From 2-02-FULL-48-14 sp964356195 (GTDB taxonomy: Bacteria; Patescibacteriota; Gracilibacteria; UBA1369; 2-02-FULL-48-14), in the NCBI GenBank assembly GCA_964356195.1, contig CAYHGP010000005.1, positions 1 to 64,000 of the forward strand: a DNA stretch of 64,000 nucleotides. Reading direction: 5' to 3'. A program made the translations under genes and the position numbers. The notes beneath the pieces were generated by a model. That model was not told where the DNA came from. It made no database searches and saw only the letters and a list, made by a program, of their open reading frames with translations. Shown one piece after another: positions 17,016 through 25,624 of the stretch. Positions within the stretch are counted from its first letter, which is position 1; every line of letters starts with the position of its first letter.

Positions 17016-17963
17016 TCATTGTAATTTCGCCCTTTCCTTTGTCATCACCAGGAATTTGCCTTTTTTGGAGGAGGAAAGACTCGGCTTCGTCGGGTTCCAC
17101 TCGGTTTTTTTGCGTGGTTCGAAGGTGCGGATGGCGTCGTCCCAGCGTTCTAAGGTGGCGTTGTCGGGGACGCGTTCACCCGTGGTGTCTTTGTACCAGA
17201 GTTCAAGAACGGTGGCGCGGTGAGGGTAGGGAAGTTGGAGGTAGGCTTTGCGATGGAGGCCGTCTTTTTCGCTCAGGTATTCTTCCATGAAGCTGCGGGC
17301 GGAGGTCTCCAAAATTTCCTGCAAGTCGGACCAGTAGTTTTTTTGTTTCTGCCAGCGCTCGGCGAGACCGGGGTACACGTGATTCAGAACAGGAATAATT
17401 TTGTGACGTAGAAAGTTTCGGGCGAAACGGTCATCTTCATTGGTGGGGTCGTTGCGGAAGGGAATTTGCTGGTCGTCCACATAAGCGTTCACTTCCATTC
17501 GTGAAGTGAAGAGCATCGGGCGGAACAAGTCGCCTCTGCTTTGGTGCATACCGCTGAGACCTTTTACTCGAGTGCCGCGTAAAAAATGCAGCATCATGGA
17601 TTCAAAATCGTCGTCTTGGTGGTGCGCTGTCAAAATAAAATCAGCCTTGTGCTTTTTGAGAAGTTTTTCAAAGAACTCGTAGCGTTTTTCGCGGCCCCAT
17701 TCCTCAGTGTTGCCTTCCGTTGGAGGGCGAGGTTTGAAAATTTGGCAGGGAACTTCCCAGCGTTGCATCATTCCTTCGGTGAAAGCCGCATCTTCGTCGG
17801 AGTCTGCGCGAAGGCCGTGGTTTACGTGGGCGGCAATGAGCTGTAAATCGGAGCGTTGATGCAAAAGCGCGTGTACCAAAGCCATGGAATCCCGACCTCC
17901 CGAAACTCCTACGATTACTGTTGCGCCTTTAGGGATGGACTTGAGGTCGAGTTTAAGTTTCAT
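17016..17963 (-). CDS. tilS: tRNA(Ile)-lysidine synthase
   Basis: 315 aa. Converts C34 of tRNA-Ile(CAU) to lysidine with ATP and lysine so that AUA is read as Ile. PP-loop ATPase signature VGVSGGRDSMALVHALL at the N-terminus, HVNHGLRADSDEDA and LTAHHQDDDFESMMLHFLRG follow. Short form without the long C-terminal domain. The ATG is next to an assembly gap, so the promoter cannot be seen. Confidence 0.95.
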   Translation of the reverse strand: MKLKLDLKSIPKGATVIVGVSGGRDSMALVHALLHQRSDLQLIAAHVNHGLRADSDEDAAFTEGMMQRWEVPCQIFKPRPPTEGNTEEWGREKRYEFFEKLLKKHKADFILTAHHQDDDFESMMLHFLRGTRVKGLSGMHQSRGDLFRPMLFTSRMEVNAYVDDQQIPFRNDPTNEDDRFARNFLRHKIIPVLNHVYPGLAERWQKQKNYWSDLQEILETSARSFMEEYLSEKDGLHRKAYLQLPYPHRATVLELWYKDTTGERVPDNATLERWDDAIRTFEPRKKTEWNPTKPSLSSSKKGKFLVMTKERAKLQ

Positions 17964-17964
17964 G

Positions 17965-18064
17965 NNNNNNNNNNNNNNNNNNNNNNNNNNNNNNNNNNNN
18001 NNNNNNNNNNNNNNNNNNNNNNNNNNNNNNNNNNNNNNNNNNNNNNNNNNNNNNNNNNNNNNNN
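17965..18064. other. Assembly gap (100 N)
   Basis: Scaffold gap of conventional size; the flanks do not match each other. It cuts the C-terminal end of the RNHCP gene and hides the region before tilS. Confidence 0.99.
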
Positions 18065-18361
18065 TTTACTGATTTCTGCAGCGAGGACCATGTTATCATC
18101 GTCTGCCATTTTATTGCGAATAACTACGCCACATTTCGTACATTCATGCAAGAGAATCCATCCTTTTTTGCCGGTTTGTGTGACTCCTATGGGCTTCATA
18201 AGTCCGTGACAATTCGAGGCTCGGTCGCCAGGGAATTCCTTGTCTAGATGCAGCGAATAGAGACACTGGGTGCAATGATTGCGACAGCTGCCTTTATGCG
18301 GTGCGACCTCTGTGCCACAGTTTCCGCATTGAAAACCTTCATTGATAACGGTAAAGTTCAT
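18065..18361 (-). CDS. RNHCP-domain zinc-ribbon protein (3' end lost in gap)
   Basis: About 99 visible residues: CGNCG near the N-terminus, then the RNHCP signature (SCRNHCTQCLYSLHLD, PGDRASNCHGLMKPIG) and a final HECTKCG. The family is small, zinc-binding and of unknown role. Divergent from the pilus operon with 29 bp between start codons. Confidence 0.85.
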
Positions 18362-18390
18362 CTAGCCCAATCGTATCCTCCCACGCCACC

Positions 18391-18897
18391 ATGGACAAGC
18401 CCTATGAAGTTCCCCGCAGTCGTCTTCTGCCAACCCTCGTGGTTTTCGTTTTTGTCGTTGGGCTGCTCTACACGCTTTTCTTGGTGTTTGACCGTTTCAG
18501 TTTGAATGGGGACATTGAGACTCTTCAGGCTGAGGAATTGGACGTCGAAAATAAAATCGCCGAGCTTCAGGATCAACAAATTGAAGAACTTTTTGTGGCG
18601 CAGCAGTTGAAGGATAAAGTGGAGGCCAGTTCCATCCAATGGTCTAAAGTTATTCGCAGTTTGCAAGATTTAACGCCGGTGGCCGTGTTCCTCAGTTCTT
18701 ATGGCACCTCGGAAGATGGGTCTATTCAAGTGAGCGGACTTGGTGATAGCTACGGCTCCGTAGCGGATATTATTTCAGCGATGCAAAAATCCTCCGATTT
18801 CACGGATGTTTTTGTTCCTTCGGTCACTTCAGGCACTACGAGCGACGGACAGCCCGTGGTCAGCTTCAGTCTTAAACTTCTTTACGCTCTTCAATGA
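18391..18897 (+). CDS. PilN-like type IV pilus assembly protein
   Basis: 168-aa bitopic protein: short basic cytoplasmic N-terminus, membrane helix (LLPTLVVFVFVVGLLYTLFL), a coiled coil (IETLQAEELDVENKIAELQ) and a small periplasmic-type ferredoxin-like domain. This fits PilN of the PilMNO alignment complex by position before pilO and pilC. No PilM precedes it here; the upstream gene runs the other way. First gene of a seven-gene run with overlapping junctions. Confidence 0.75.
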   Translation: MDKPYEVPRSRLLPTLVVFVFVVGLLYTLFLVFDRFSLNGDIETLQAEELDVENKIAELQDQQIEELFVAQQLKDKVEASSIQWSKVIRSLQDLTPVAVFLSSYGTSEDGSIQVSGLGDSYGSVADIISAMQKSSDFTDVFVPSVTSGTTSDGQPVVSFSLKLLYALQ

Positions 18898-19412
18898 AAA
18901 CCGGACAATTCTCACAACTTTTTTCAATCCTGCTTTTGTTCCTGATTATTTTGGGCGCAACGGTTTTTGTACTTCCCATGCGAGATGAAATTGCCGTTCT
19001 TGAGACGACAAGAGATGCAGCCTCCACCGAGCTTCAGACTTTGCAGGCTCAGTACCAAAGCTTGTCGGATTTGTCTGAGGAAGTGGCCACCAGTGAAACC
19101 ACCAAACAGAGTCTTATGGCGGCGGTTCCATCCGGGTACGCACAAGATCAACTTCTTTTGGATCTTTCCGCAATGGCCACGGATCTTAGTTTCAAACTCA
19201 ATGCCTTGAACTTTTCTGATACAACGTCTGAAGAGTTTGGGCCTACGGTTACTTTGACCGCTAATTTTTCCGGCAGTTATGATCAGCTCATTGCTCTTCT
19301 TCAAAAAATGGAAACTTCCGATCGTTTGATGCGCGTGGTTTCTCTCAACGTTCAGCGCACGAGTAGCACCGATATTGCTTTTAATATGAGCATAGAGGCC
19401 TACTATCAATAA
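18894..19412 (+). CDS. PilO-like type IV pilus assembly protein
   Basis: 172 aa, one N-terminal membrane helix (FSILLLFLIILGATVFVL), coiled coil, then a ferredoxin-like domain (MATDLSFKLNALNFSDT; LIALLQKMETSDRLMRV). Starts in an ATGA overlap with the PilN-like gene. PilN and PilO normally form a heterodimer that ties the platform to the inner ring. Confidence 0.8.
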   Translation: MKTGQFSQLFSILLLFLIILGATVFVLPMRDEIAVLETTRDAASTELQTLQAQYQSLSDLSEEVATSETTKQSLMAAVPSGYAQDQLLLDLSAMATDLSFKLNALNFSDTTSEEFGPTVTLTANFSGSYDQLIALLQKMETSDRLMRVVSLNVQRTSSTDIAFNMSIEAYYQ

Positions 19413-19421
19413 CCCCGAGTC

Positions 19422-20585
19422 ATGGAACTTCCCTCCTCGCTCATGCAACGCCCCTCCGAGAAGGAAACTTCGGTTGTCTACGGTGTTTACAGTTCGGCCG
19501 GTCAGCCGTTTTCTGTGCGCATGAACGATTTTTTTATTGATCGAAAGCGCGTGAGTGTGAAAGAAAAATCTTATTTCTTCCACTTGCTCGCTGTGATGCT
19601 CGATGCCGGAATTCCTATTACACGTGCTCTGAAAGTTTTGTCCAAAAAAACCGAGAATGCGCGTTTCGCTCGAATTATTAATACCCTTGCGTACGACGTG
19701 GAACGTGGGCGACTCATGACCCAGTCCATGAATAAGTTTCCGGACGTTTTTAAAGATGCGGAAGTGGGTGTGATTCGAAGCGGGGAAGCCATTGGAAATT
19801 TGTCGGCTTTGCTGTTCAAGCTCGCCAAGCAAACCGAACGCACGCACGCACTTTTTGTGAAAGTACGAGGGGCTATGATTTACCCAATCACAGTCTTGGT
19901 TGCTTTGCTTATTTCCGGCGCCATTGTGGTGACTACGGTGATTCCCAAAATAAATGATTTCTTTACTCAGGCGAATTTTGAACTGCCGTTTTTGACGGAA
20001 TTGGTTTTGAAATCGGGGACATTCTTTATCGAGTTTATGTGGTTGTTTGTGGTGGTTGTGGTTTTCTTGGGATTAGTGGGTTCGTTTTACTCGGGCACCG
20101 AAGGGGGGCGTCGTCGCCTCGATATTTGGGTTCTTTCCGTCCCTTTCGCGGGAGATATTATTCGTAAGCTCAACGTGTCCAAATTCGTTCAAATTTTGAG
20201 TTTGCTTGTGGAGGCCGGAGTTCCCATTCATGAGGCCATTCGTATTGCGGGTCAAGCTATGAGCAATGTTCTTTATAAAGACTTTTTGAACAGCTTGCGT
20301 CAGGCCGTGGAGCGTGGCGAAAAAATTGCTGATAATTTGGCGAAGGCGACCTTTTTGTTTCCTGAAACGGTGGTGGCCATGGTTTCCGTGGGAGAGGGTT
20401 CCGGACAACTTGGAATGATTGCGGAAAAATTGGCCACACATTATGAACAGGAAGTGGAAAGCTCTCTCGATAATTTCACCACGATTTTGGAACCGATTGT
20501 CATTGTGATCGTTGGAATTGCCGTGGGCGTTTTGGCCCTCGCTTTGCTCGGTCCTATTTTCTCTCTCTCAACCCTCGTCTCTTGA
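19422..20585 (+). CDS. pilC: Type IV pilus platform protein PilC
   Basis: 387-aa inner-membrane platform on which PilB/PilT motors act. Two T2SSF domains: first around YFFHLLAVMLDAGIPITRAL, second around FVQILSLLVEAGVPIHEAIR, each followed by membrane helices. The N-terminal 40 residues are atypical. Motor genes pilB and pilT are not in this window. Confidence 0.92.
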   Translation: MELPSSLMQRPSEKETSVVYGVYSSAGQPFSVRMNDFFIDRKRVSVKEKSYFFHLLAVMLDAGIPITRALKVLSKKTENARFARIINTLAYDVERGRLMTQSMNKFPDVFKDAEVGVIRSGEAIGNLSALLFKLAKQTERTHALFVKVRGAMIYPITVLVALLISGAIVVTTVIPKINDFFTQANFELPFLTELVLKSGTFFIEFMWLFVVVVVFLGLVGSFYSGTEGGRRRLDIWVLSVPFAGDIIRKLNVSKFVQILSLLVEAGVPIHEAIRIAGQAMSNVLYKDFLNSLRQAVERGEKIADNLAKATFLFPETVVAMVSVGEGSGQLGMIAEKLATHYEQEVESSLDNFTTILEPIVIVIVGIAVGVLALALLGPIFSLSTLVS

Positions 20586-21169
20586 AGAAACACGCGGCGT
20601 TTACACTCATTGAACTCATTTTGGTGATTACCATTATTGGCATTCTCACCTCTATCCTTGTTTTGAATTTTAACGACATTCGTCATCGTCAACAGTTGAG
20701 CCTTATGGCGGATCAGGCCCTCGCCATGATGCAGCAAGCCCGTGGCGATGTTCGCGGAGGAAAAGTGCGCACGGAAGTTTCAACTGATGGTTTGACGGAG
20801 GAAAAGATTTTTCTTTGTGAGGGCGCTTATTTCGAAATAGGGAACCCGCCCCAGTTTGCTCTTGCGGATTATGATCCTGCCACCGGACTTTGTGACTTCG
20901 ATACTTTTGCCACGGAACTTTATGGATTGGCCACCGGCGATGCCGCTATAGCTACGATTAGTGTTGGGGATTCTCCCGCGGATCCCGTTTGGGCCTTTTT
21001 CAGTCCTCCGGAAGGGGCATTGGTCTTTTATTCCGTGACCGGAGAACCGTATACTGGAAGTGGAGAGATTCATTTTGCGCATTCTTCAGTGCCTGATTTG
21101 GACATTTCACTTCAGCTCTCGGCATTGACCGGTCTTGTTTCTTTATCCATCGGAACTAATGAAGAATAA
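20582..21169 (+). CDS. Type IV pseudopilin, TTG start
   Basis: 195 aa. Class III signal: KKHAAFTLIELILVITIIG, with cleavage after Ala before FTLIEL and Glu at +5. The only suitable start is a TTG that overlaps the pilC stop as TTGA. C-terminal globular domain with a Cys pair (FLCEGAYFEIG ... GLCDFDTF). GspH/FimT-like by position and size. Confidence 0.85.
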   Translation: MKKHAAFTLIELILVITIIGILTSILVLNFNDIRHRQQLSLMADQALAMMQQARGDVRGGKVRTEVSTDGLTEEKIFLCEGAYFEIGNPPQFALADYDPATGLCDFDTFATELYGLATGDAAIATISVGDSPADPVWAFFSPPEGALVFYSVTGEPYTGSGEIHFAHSSVPDLDISLQLSALTGLVSLSIGTNEE

Positions 21170-21653
21170 GGCTTTTACCCTCATTGAAACCATCATTGCC
21201 ATCACGCTGATTACCGTGGTGATTACGGCCGTGACCGGGCTTATTTTGACGACGCTGCTCGCTAATCAACGCAATCTGCATTCTTTGCAGGCTATGTACT
21301 TGGCACAAGAAAATTTGGAAGCTGTGCGTTTTATGCGTGATTCGAACTGGTTGCAGAACTATTCGTGGAATGGCGGTGCGACCTTATGGGGAAGTGATTT
21401 TGATTCCAGCGGGACGCCTTTTTACATCAAAGAGGAAACGTGTGCGCCTCCGACTACGGTTTGTTTCAGTCTTTCCAATGATGAGGATGATGGAGTATTC
21501 ACTGCGGAAAATGGTTTCGAATTCATTCGCAGTGTTGCCTTTGTTCCCGTTGTTGATTCGGAGGCCCTGGAAGTTACCGCCACCGTGAGCTGGATCGATA
21601 AAGGGGTCGACCGGTCCGTAAATTTATCGACTTACCTTACTGATTGGAAATGA
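21159..21653 (+). CDS. Type IV pseudopilin (PilV/GspI-like)
   Basis: 164 aa with prepilin signal KNKAFTLIETIIAITLITVV. Start at the ATG overlapping the previous stop by 11 nt; the ATG at 21135 would add residues before the signal. C-terminal domain with a CAPPTTVC Cys pair. Confidence 0.82.
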   Translation: MKNKAFTLIETIIAITLITVVITAVTGLILTTLLANQRNLHSLQAMYLAQENLEAVRFMRDSNWLQNYSWNGGATLWGSDFDSSGTPFYIKEETCAPPTTVCFSLSNDEDDGVFTAENGFEFIRSVAFVPVVDSEALEVTATVSWIDKGVDRSVNLSTYLTDWK

Positions 21654-22330
21654 AAAATCTTGGCAAAAATCCGGCGTTTACGTTGCTCGAAATGATCATC
21701 GCCATCACGGTGTTCACTATTTTTATTGGGTTTTCCATTTCTACCTATTTGTCTTTTCATCGTGCCGACCAAGAGGCTTTGGAACAGCGCAGTTTGATGC
21801 TCGAAATTCAAGGCACAATGGACCAAATTTCCGAGGCGGTGCGCAGCAATAAAATTGATTACAGCGGTGCTTACAGCGAAGAAGAAACGGGATCCGGCCG
21901 CGATATTCTCGGGAGTTTGTCCGACAGTTTGTCCGTTAGCCTTTTTGGTGCGAGTCATGTGCTGAATGAAAAGGTGCTCAGTTTGGTGAGTCCGGATGGT
22001 GCAACTAAATATGTTTATACTTGGGATGACGATGAAGAAGTACAAACCCTTAGTTTGCAGGTCTTTGATTTGGATGAGGGTGCTTGGGTTGCGGCGGATG
22101 GTTATACTGAGGGTCCGGTCTTGCTCCACGGTGAAAATACAAAAGTCACTTATGCTAATTTCCGGATTTTTCCGGACGTCGATCCTTATGATTCCGACAA
22201 TGCTTCCGATGATGATGTGCAGTACCAGCCTACGGTTCAAATCAATTTAACCTTCAGCGTTCCGGGTCGTGTGCGTCCCACTGTGGACTTGGAGCTGCAA
22301 ACTTCCATAACCAGTCGATTCTATCAATGA
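21650..22330 (+). CDS. Type IV pseudopilin (PilW/GspJ-like)
   Basis: 226 aa, prepilin signal NPAFTLLEMIIAITVFTIF. ATGA junction with the previous gene supports the ATG at 21650. Large acidic C-terminal domain of beta type. Minor pilins of this class prime fibre assembly. Confidence 0.82.
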   Translation: MKNLGKNPAFTLLEMIIAITVFTIFIGFSISTYLSFHRADQEALEQRSLMLEIQGTMDQISEAVRSNKIDYSGAYSEEETGSGRDILGSLSDSLSVSLFGASHVLNEKVLSLVSPDGATKYVYTWDDDEEVQTLSLQVFDLDEGAWVAADGYTEGPVLLHGENTKVTYANFRIFPDVDPYDSDNASDDDVQYQPTVQINLTFSVPGRVRPTVDLELQTSITSRFYQ

Positions 22331-23343
22331 AAAATAATCGAAAAAATAGAGGGCGAAGCCCTCGGGCCAGTGCGCTGCTTCTTTCTTTCTTCATGATGAC
22401 GATGCTCATTTTGGTGGCGATTTCGGTGAGCGTGCTTGTGATTCACGACGTGCGAACTGTGCAAACCGTGGTGGCGGGAACGCAGTCTTATTATGCGGCG
22501 GAAGGGATGAGCGAGCTTGGTTTGGAAACGGTGAAAAATAATTTGCCGGGTTATGAGCCCGTTTTCGATGACTATAATTTCACCAGCACTTCCACGGCTT
22601 CCATGATTATGAATGCTCGCGAAGCCACGGTGCCGTGCGAATATCAAAGCGATGAAGGCTGGCGCGCTTTAGGGCTTAACGAATCGGTGCAGTTGCCGTT
22701 GTTTGCGCAGACCAATGAGGAAGGACTCACTGAAAAAGTAACTCAGTTTTACGTTGAGTTCTATGTGGGTGACGAAGCGGGTGAGCCTGTTTTTCCCACG
22801 CCGGAGCTCGATGTGTTGCGGTGGAAAATTTTGGGACTTTATGATGCCTCGACGGTAGCACTTTCAGAATATATCCCTCTCGATGATGGCCACTTTATGA
22901 GGGAGGATCCTTCGATTTTTGGAACTGCGGATCTTGTCTCTTCCTTGGGGCTTTCTGTGCCAACCGGTTATAGCTATGGCAAATTTTTTGAGGGTGGGTA
23001 TCCGGCTGTTTTTCACTCTTATTGGTCCATCTCAAGATTTCTTGCTGATAATTCATATAACTATCTGGTTTTGACCAACGTTGTACAAAGTGGTTCGGAT
23101 GAAATCATCTACTTCCAGTTGCATTCTGATGCGGTGGAGGCCGTGTGTGAATACACCCAAATGGCTTCTGACGCGGACACCGATTTGGGAAGTGCGCGGC
23201 GGGAATTGGTGACGCTGGTGAAAGAGGGCGAAAATCTTCCCGTCTTTGATTTTGTGCTGTACCACACGGAGGATGATGAGGCGGAAGAGGAGGAGTCCTC
23301 CATTCCCATCTTCGAGGTCAGTTCCGTTAATTTGCCTTGGTAG
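22327..23343 (+). CDS. PilX-like pilus protein
   Basis: 338 aa. Basic start, then ASALLLSFFMMTMLILVAIS, a prepilin-like helix without the canonical FTLIE, as in PilX/GspK proteins, and QSYYAAEGMSELGLE typical of PilX. Large acidic extracellular part. ATGA overlap with the pseudopilin before it. Last gene of the pilus run. Confidence 0.75.
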   Translation: MKNNRKNRGRSPRASALLLSFFMMTMLILVAISVSVLVIHDVRTVQTVVAGTQSYYAAEGMSELGLETVKNNLPGYEPVFDDYNFTSTSTASMIMNAREATVPCEYQSDEGWRALGLNESVQLPLFAQTNEEGLTEKVTQFYVEFYVGDEAGEPVFPTPELDVLRWKILGLYDASTVALSEYIPLDDGHFMREDPSIFGTADLVSSLGLSVPTGYSYGKFFEGGYPAVFHSYWSISRFLADNSYNYLVLTNVVQSGSDEIIYFQLHSDAVEAVCEYTQMASDADTDLGSARRELVTLVKEGENLPVFDFVLYHTEDDEAEEEESSIPIFEVSSVNLPW

Positions 23344-23360
23344 TCCTCATCTAATACAAT
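23332..23360 (+). promoter_or_regulatory. Leaderless promoter of the redox module
   Basis: TTGCCT (23332-23337), 17 bp, TACAAT (23355-23360), 6 bases, ATG at 23367. The -35 lies in the last codons of the PilX-like gene. Confidence 0.75.
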
Positions 23361-23366
23361 CAAACT

Positions 23367-23627
23367 ATGTTACTCGAATTCTACGGTGAAGAATGTCCGC
23401 ACTGCCAAACCATGTTGCCTTTGGTGCTGCGTTTGGAAAAGGAAGAAGGGGTGAAAGTGGAGCGTTACGAAGTGTGGCACGATGAAAAAAATTCAGTGAA
23501 ACAAGCGGAGTATGACAACGAACTATGTGGAGGGGTTCCGTTCTTTTTTAATACCGATACCAAGAAATTTATTTGTGGGGAAACGGATTATGAAGCTCTT
23601 AAAACTTGGGCAAAATCCACCTTATGA
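23367..23627 (+). CDS. Thioredoxin-like protein with CPHC active site
   Basis: 86 aa: FYGEECPHCQTMLPLVLRLE carries a DsbA-like CPHC, then a glutaredoxin-size fold with cis-Pro (GGVPFFFN). No signal peptide, so cytoplasmic unless exported another way. Followed by a VKOR gene in ATGA overlap, which suggests that it exchanges electrons with that enzyme. Confidence 0.85.
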   Translation: MLLEFYGEECPHCQTMLPLVLRLEKEEGVKVERYEVWHDEKNSVKQAEYDNELCGGVPFFFNTDTKKFICGETDYEALKTWAKSTL

Positions 23628-24040
23628 CTCCACACGCACTTCTTTTTACGCTCGCTTGTATTGGCATCAGTGAGGTGGTTTACCTCATCCGTAAAAAAAT
23701 GGCCGATGAAAAACCGTTTTGTGTTTTGGGTGAAACTTGTTTGACGGTTCTCAATAGTAAGTACAGCAAAACTTTGGGGATTCCGAATGAGTATTTGGGA
23801 TTGTTCTTCTATGTCGCTGTTTCGGTGATTACGGCATTTTTGGTGATTGGTGTGGAGCCGCTGAATATTTGGGAGAACTTGGTGCGCGTTATGATTTTTT
23901 CGGGGGCAGCAATGTCCTGTTATTTCATTTTTCTTCAGTGGCAAGTGCTGAAGGCCTGGTGCTTTTGGTGTGTGATGTCCGCAATGACGATTTTTTTGAT
24001 GACGATTATTGTTTTGGTTAGCACTCTTGTGATAAGCTAA
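23624..24040 (+). CDS. Vitamin K epoxide reductase (VKOR) family protein
   Basis: 138-aa four-helix membrane protein that reoxidises Dsb-type partners using quinone. VKOR hallmarks: first Cys pair (FCVLGETC), a Ser/Asn-rich loop (SKYSKTLGIPNEYLGLFFY) and the redox CxxC in WCFWCVMSA. Start at the ATG overlapping the previous stop, not 23606. It lacks the fused thioredoxin domain found in many bacteria, which the upstream gene could supply. Confidence 0.88.
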   Translation: MTPHALLFTLACIGISEVVYLIRKKMADEKPFCVLGETCLTVLNSKYSKTLGIPNEYLGLFFYVAVSVITAFLVIGVEPLNIWENLVRVMIFSGAAMSCYFIFLQWQVLKAWCFWCVMSAMTIFLMTIIVLVSTLVIS

Positions 24041-24048
24041 CAGGCGTT

Positions 24049-24414
24049 ATGAAAACTCCTTCCTATCATATTTTACGCGTCGGAATTGCCATCACTTTTT
24101 TGTGGATTGGAATTTTGATTTTCAAGGAACCGGAAGCGTGGGGTTCCTACCTTCAACCTTGGGCGGCGGATCTTTTGCCGATGTCGCTGAAGAGCGCGAT
24201 GATTGGAACGTCGATTTTAGATATTGCGATTGGCGTATTTTTACTCGTGGATGTTTTGACTTATGTCGCGGCATTTTTGGGTTTGACGCACTTAGTGATT
24301 GTCCTCACGGTTTCCGGAATCAATGCGGTTACGGTGCGTGATATTGGCTTGCTTGCCGCGTGTTTTGCTTTGCTTGTTTCCTCTTGGCCTAAAACTTTAA
24401 CCCTGAAAAAATGA
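24049..24414 (+). CDS. DoxX-like small membrane protein
   Basis: 121 aa, four predicted helices (for example VGIAITFLWIGILIF and TSILDIAIGVFLLVDVLTYV). The pattern resembles the DoxX/DoxD-like family; no catalytic motif is visible. Placed between VKOR and a cupredoxin, so a redox or quinone link is inferred. ATGA overlap with the next gene. Confidence 0.6.
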   Translation: MKTPSYHILRVGIAITFLWIGILIFKEPEAWGSYLQPWAADLLPMSLKSAMIGTSILDIAIGVFLLVDVLTYVAAFLGLTHLVIVLTVSGINAVTVRDIGLLAACFALLVSSWPKTLTLKK

Positions 24415-24845
24415 AAAAAGTTATTTTTGCACTTTTGATTCTTGGACTTTTTGCTACGGCTTGTACGCAGCAGGAGGCAGAGCCTTCTCAGACCCCTGCG
24501 GCTGAAGAGACGACTTCGGATTCTGGCGAAACTCCAGAATCTGACTCTTCTAGCGAAACCACTCAAGCGGTGAAAGAATTCACGATAGTTGGAACGGAGT
24601 TTGGTTTTAGTCCTTCCGGTCTCATGGTTACCGAGGGTGAAACTGTGAAGATCACTTTTAAAAACGAAGGTTCCTACGAGCATAATATTGTTTTTGACGA
24701 CCTCGACTTTGCGACAAAGACCATTTCCTCCGGAGAAACGGACGTTTTGGAATTCACCGCTCCTGCTGCGGGAACTTATACCTTCTATTGTTCAGTCGGT
24801 AGTCATGCGGATGCAGGGATGAAGGGAACTTTGACGGTTCGCTAG
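24411..24845 (+). CDS. Cupredoxin-domain lipoprotein
   Basis: 144 aa. Lipoprotein signal (LLILGLFATAC), an acidic Ser/Thr/Glu linker (residues 20-55), then a plastocyanin-like domain. Type 1 copper ligands are visible: His in YEHNIVF, Cys in YCSVGSH, the following His and a Met (ADAGMKG). A surface electron carrier, last gene of the redox module. Confidence 0.88.
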   Translation: MKKVIFALLILGLFATACTQQEAEPSQTPAAEETTSDSGETPESDSSSETTQAVKEFTIVGTEFGFSPSGLMVTEGETVKITFKNEGSYEHNIVFDDLDFATKTISSGETDVLEFTAPAAGTYTFYCSVGSHADAGMKGTLTVR

Positions 24846-24849
24846 TGCC

Positions 24850-25491
24850 TTACCTTCCTGCTGTTTCCAAGATTAAAACTTCACTGGAATGTGGCTTCTG
24901 ACGAACCCAAAACCAGGGATAGATTGCATCGGCCGCCATAGTCAAACCTTCTCCTCTTTTTTTCGTATGCTCACCCCTCCCTACAGAATAAGTTCCCAGT
25001 TTTAAAGCTCTTTCGAAGTCGCGGAAGGGCGGAGTTTGTTCAAGTCCGAATACAAAGCCTTCATCTCCAAAGGCCCAACGTGCTTGTGCGCTGCCGTTTC
25101 TTAAATTTTGAGTGCCATGTTCGATTGCATTCATTAAAATCTCTCGAATCAATAATCTTACTTTATCGGTTTTATTCGCTTGATCTCCATCGCGAACGGA
25201 GTGACGAAGTTTTCGCGGGTCAATTCTTTTATCCATGGTGTCAAAAGTGGCCCATTTGAATCTTGTGAATGCATCGACTTCATCTTTGTGACGCTGAAAA
25301 TGAGGACCAGGACGTGACTGGCCTTCGTGCTGTTCAAGCGCACCTTTTCCGATGAGATCGTTGAATCGAGTGGTGGCTTGTTCAAGGCTTAGGACAAAAG
25401 GATCGTCGGGTCTTAAATCCCACTGATCCCAACTTCTTACGGGCCATATGGCTTCCAACCCCTCTCCGAAACTTAAACCCGGCTTTAGCAT
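24850..25491 (-). CDS. RsbW-like HATPase protein
   Basis: 213 aa. GHKL ATPase: N box REILMNAIEHG (about residue 120) and G box RGEGLTMAADA (about 183). No dimerisation/phosphoacceptor domain, so it resembles RsbW/SpoIIAB anti-sigma kinases rather than a sensor kinase. The N-terminal 110 aa are unassigned. Its promoter (TTGACG, 17 bp, TTAAAT, 7 bases, ATG) has a palindrome upstream. Confidence 0.7.
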   Translation of the reverse strand: MLKPGLSFGEGLEAIWPVRSWDQWDLRPDDPFVLSLEQATTRFNDLIGKGALEQHEGQSRPGPHFQRHKDEVDAFTRFKWATFDTMDKRIDPRKLRHSVRDGDQANKTDKVRLLIREILMNAIEHGTQNLRNGSAQARWAFGDEGFVFGLEQTPPFRDFERALKLGTYSVGRGEHTKKRGEGLTMAADAIYPWFWVRQKPHSSEVLILETAGR

Positions 25492-25498
25492 ACCGTAG

Positions 25499-25527
25499 AT
25501 TTAAACATAAATCTGGATATACGTCAA
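25499..25527 (-). promoter_or_regulatory. Leaderless promoter of the HATPase gene
   Basis: Minus strand TTGACG (25522-25527), 17 bp, TTAAAT (25499-25504), 7 bases to the ATG at 25491. Confidence 0.6.
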
Positions 25528-25543
25528 CTCTACTCTGTAAAGT

Positions 25544-25557
25544 CTGTTCTGGAACAG
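25544..25557. promoter_or_regulatory. Palindrome CTGTTC-TG-GAACAG between divergent promoters
   Basis: CTGTTCTGGAACAG lies about 17 bp behind the -35 of the HATPase promoter and about 16 bp before the -35 of the divergent gene at 25625. Almost the same site (TCTGTTCTAGAACAGA) covers the rlmN -35 region at 51875-51890. Likely operator of one regulator. Confidence 0.55.
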
Positions 25558-25572
25558 GAGTTTAACCTGAAG

Positions 25573-25601
25573 TTGTGCAAAATCACGGCTTAATCTATAG
25601 T
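25573..25601 (+). promoter_or_regulatory. Promoter of the small membrane protein and metG
   Basis: TTGTGC (25573-25578), 17 bp, TATAGT (25596-25601). Short leader of 8 to 17 nt depending on the start codon. Confidence 0.55.
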
Positions 25602-25624
25602 GTGGCTACTTTTTCGTGAATTTT

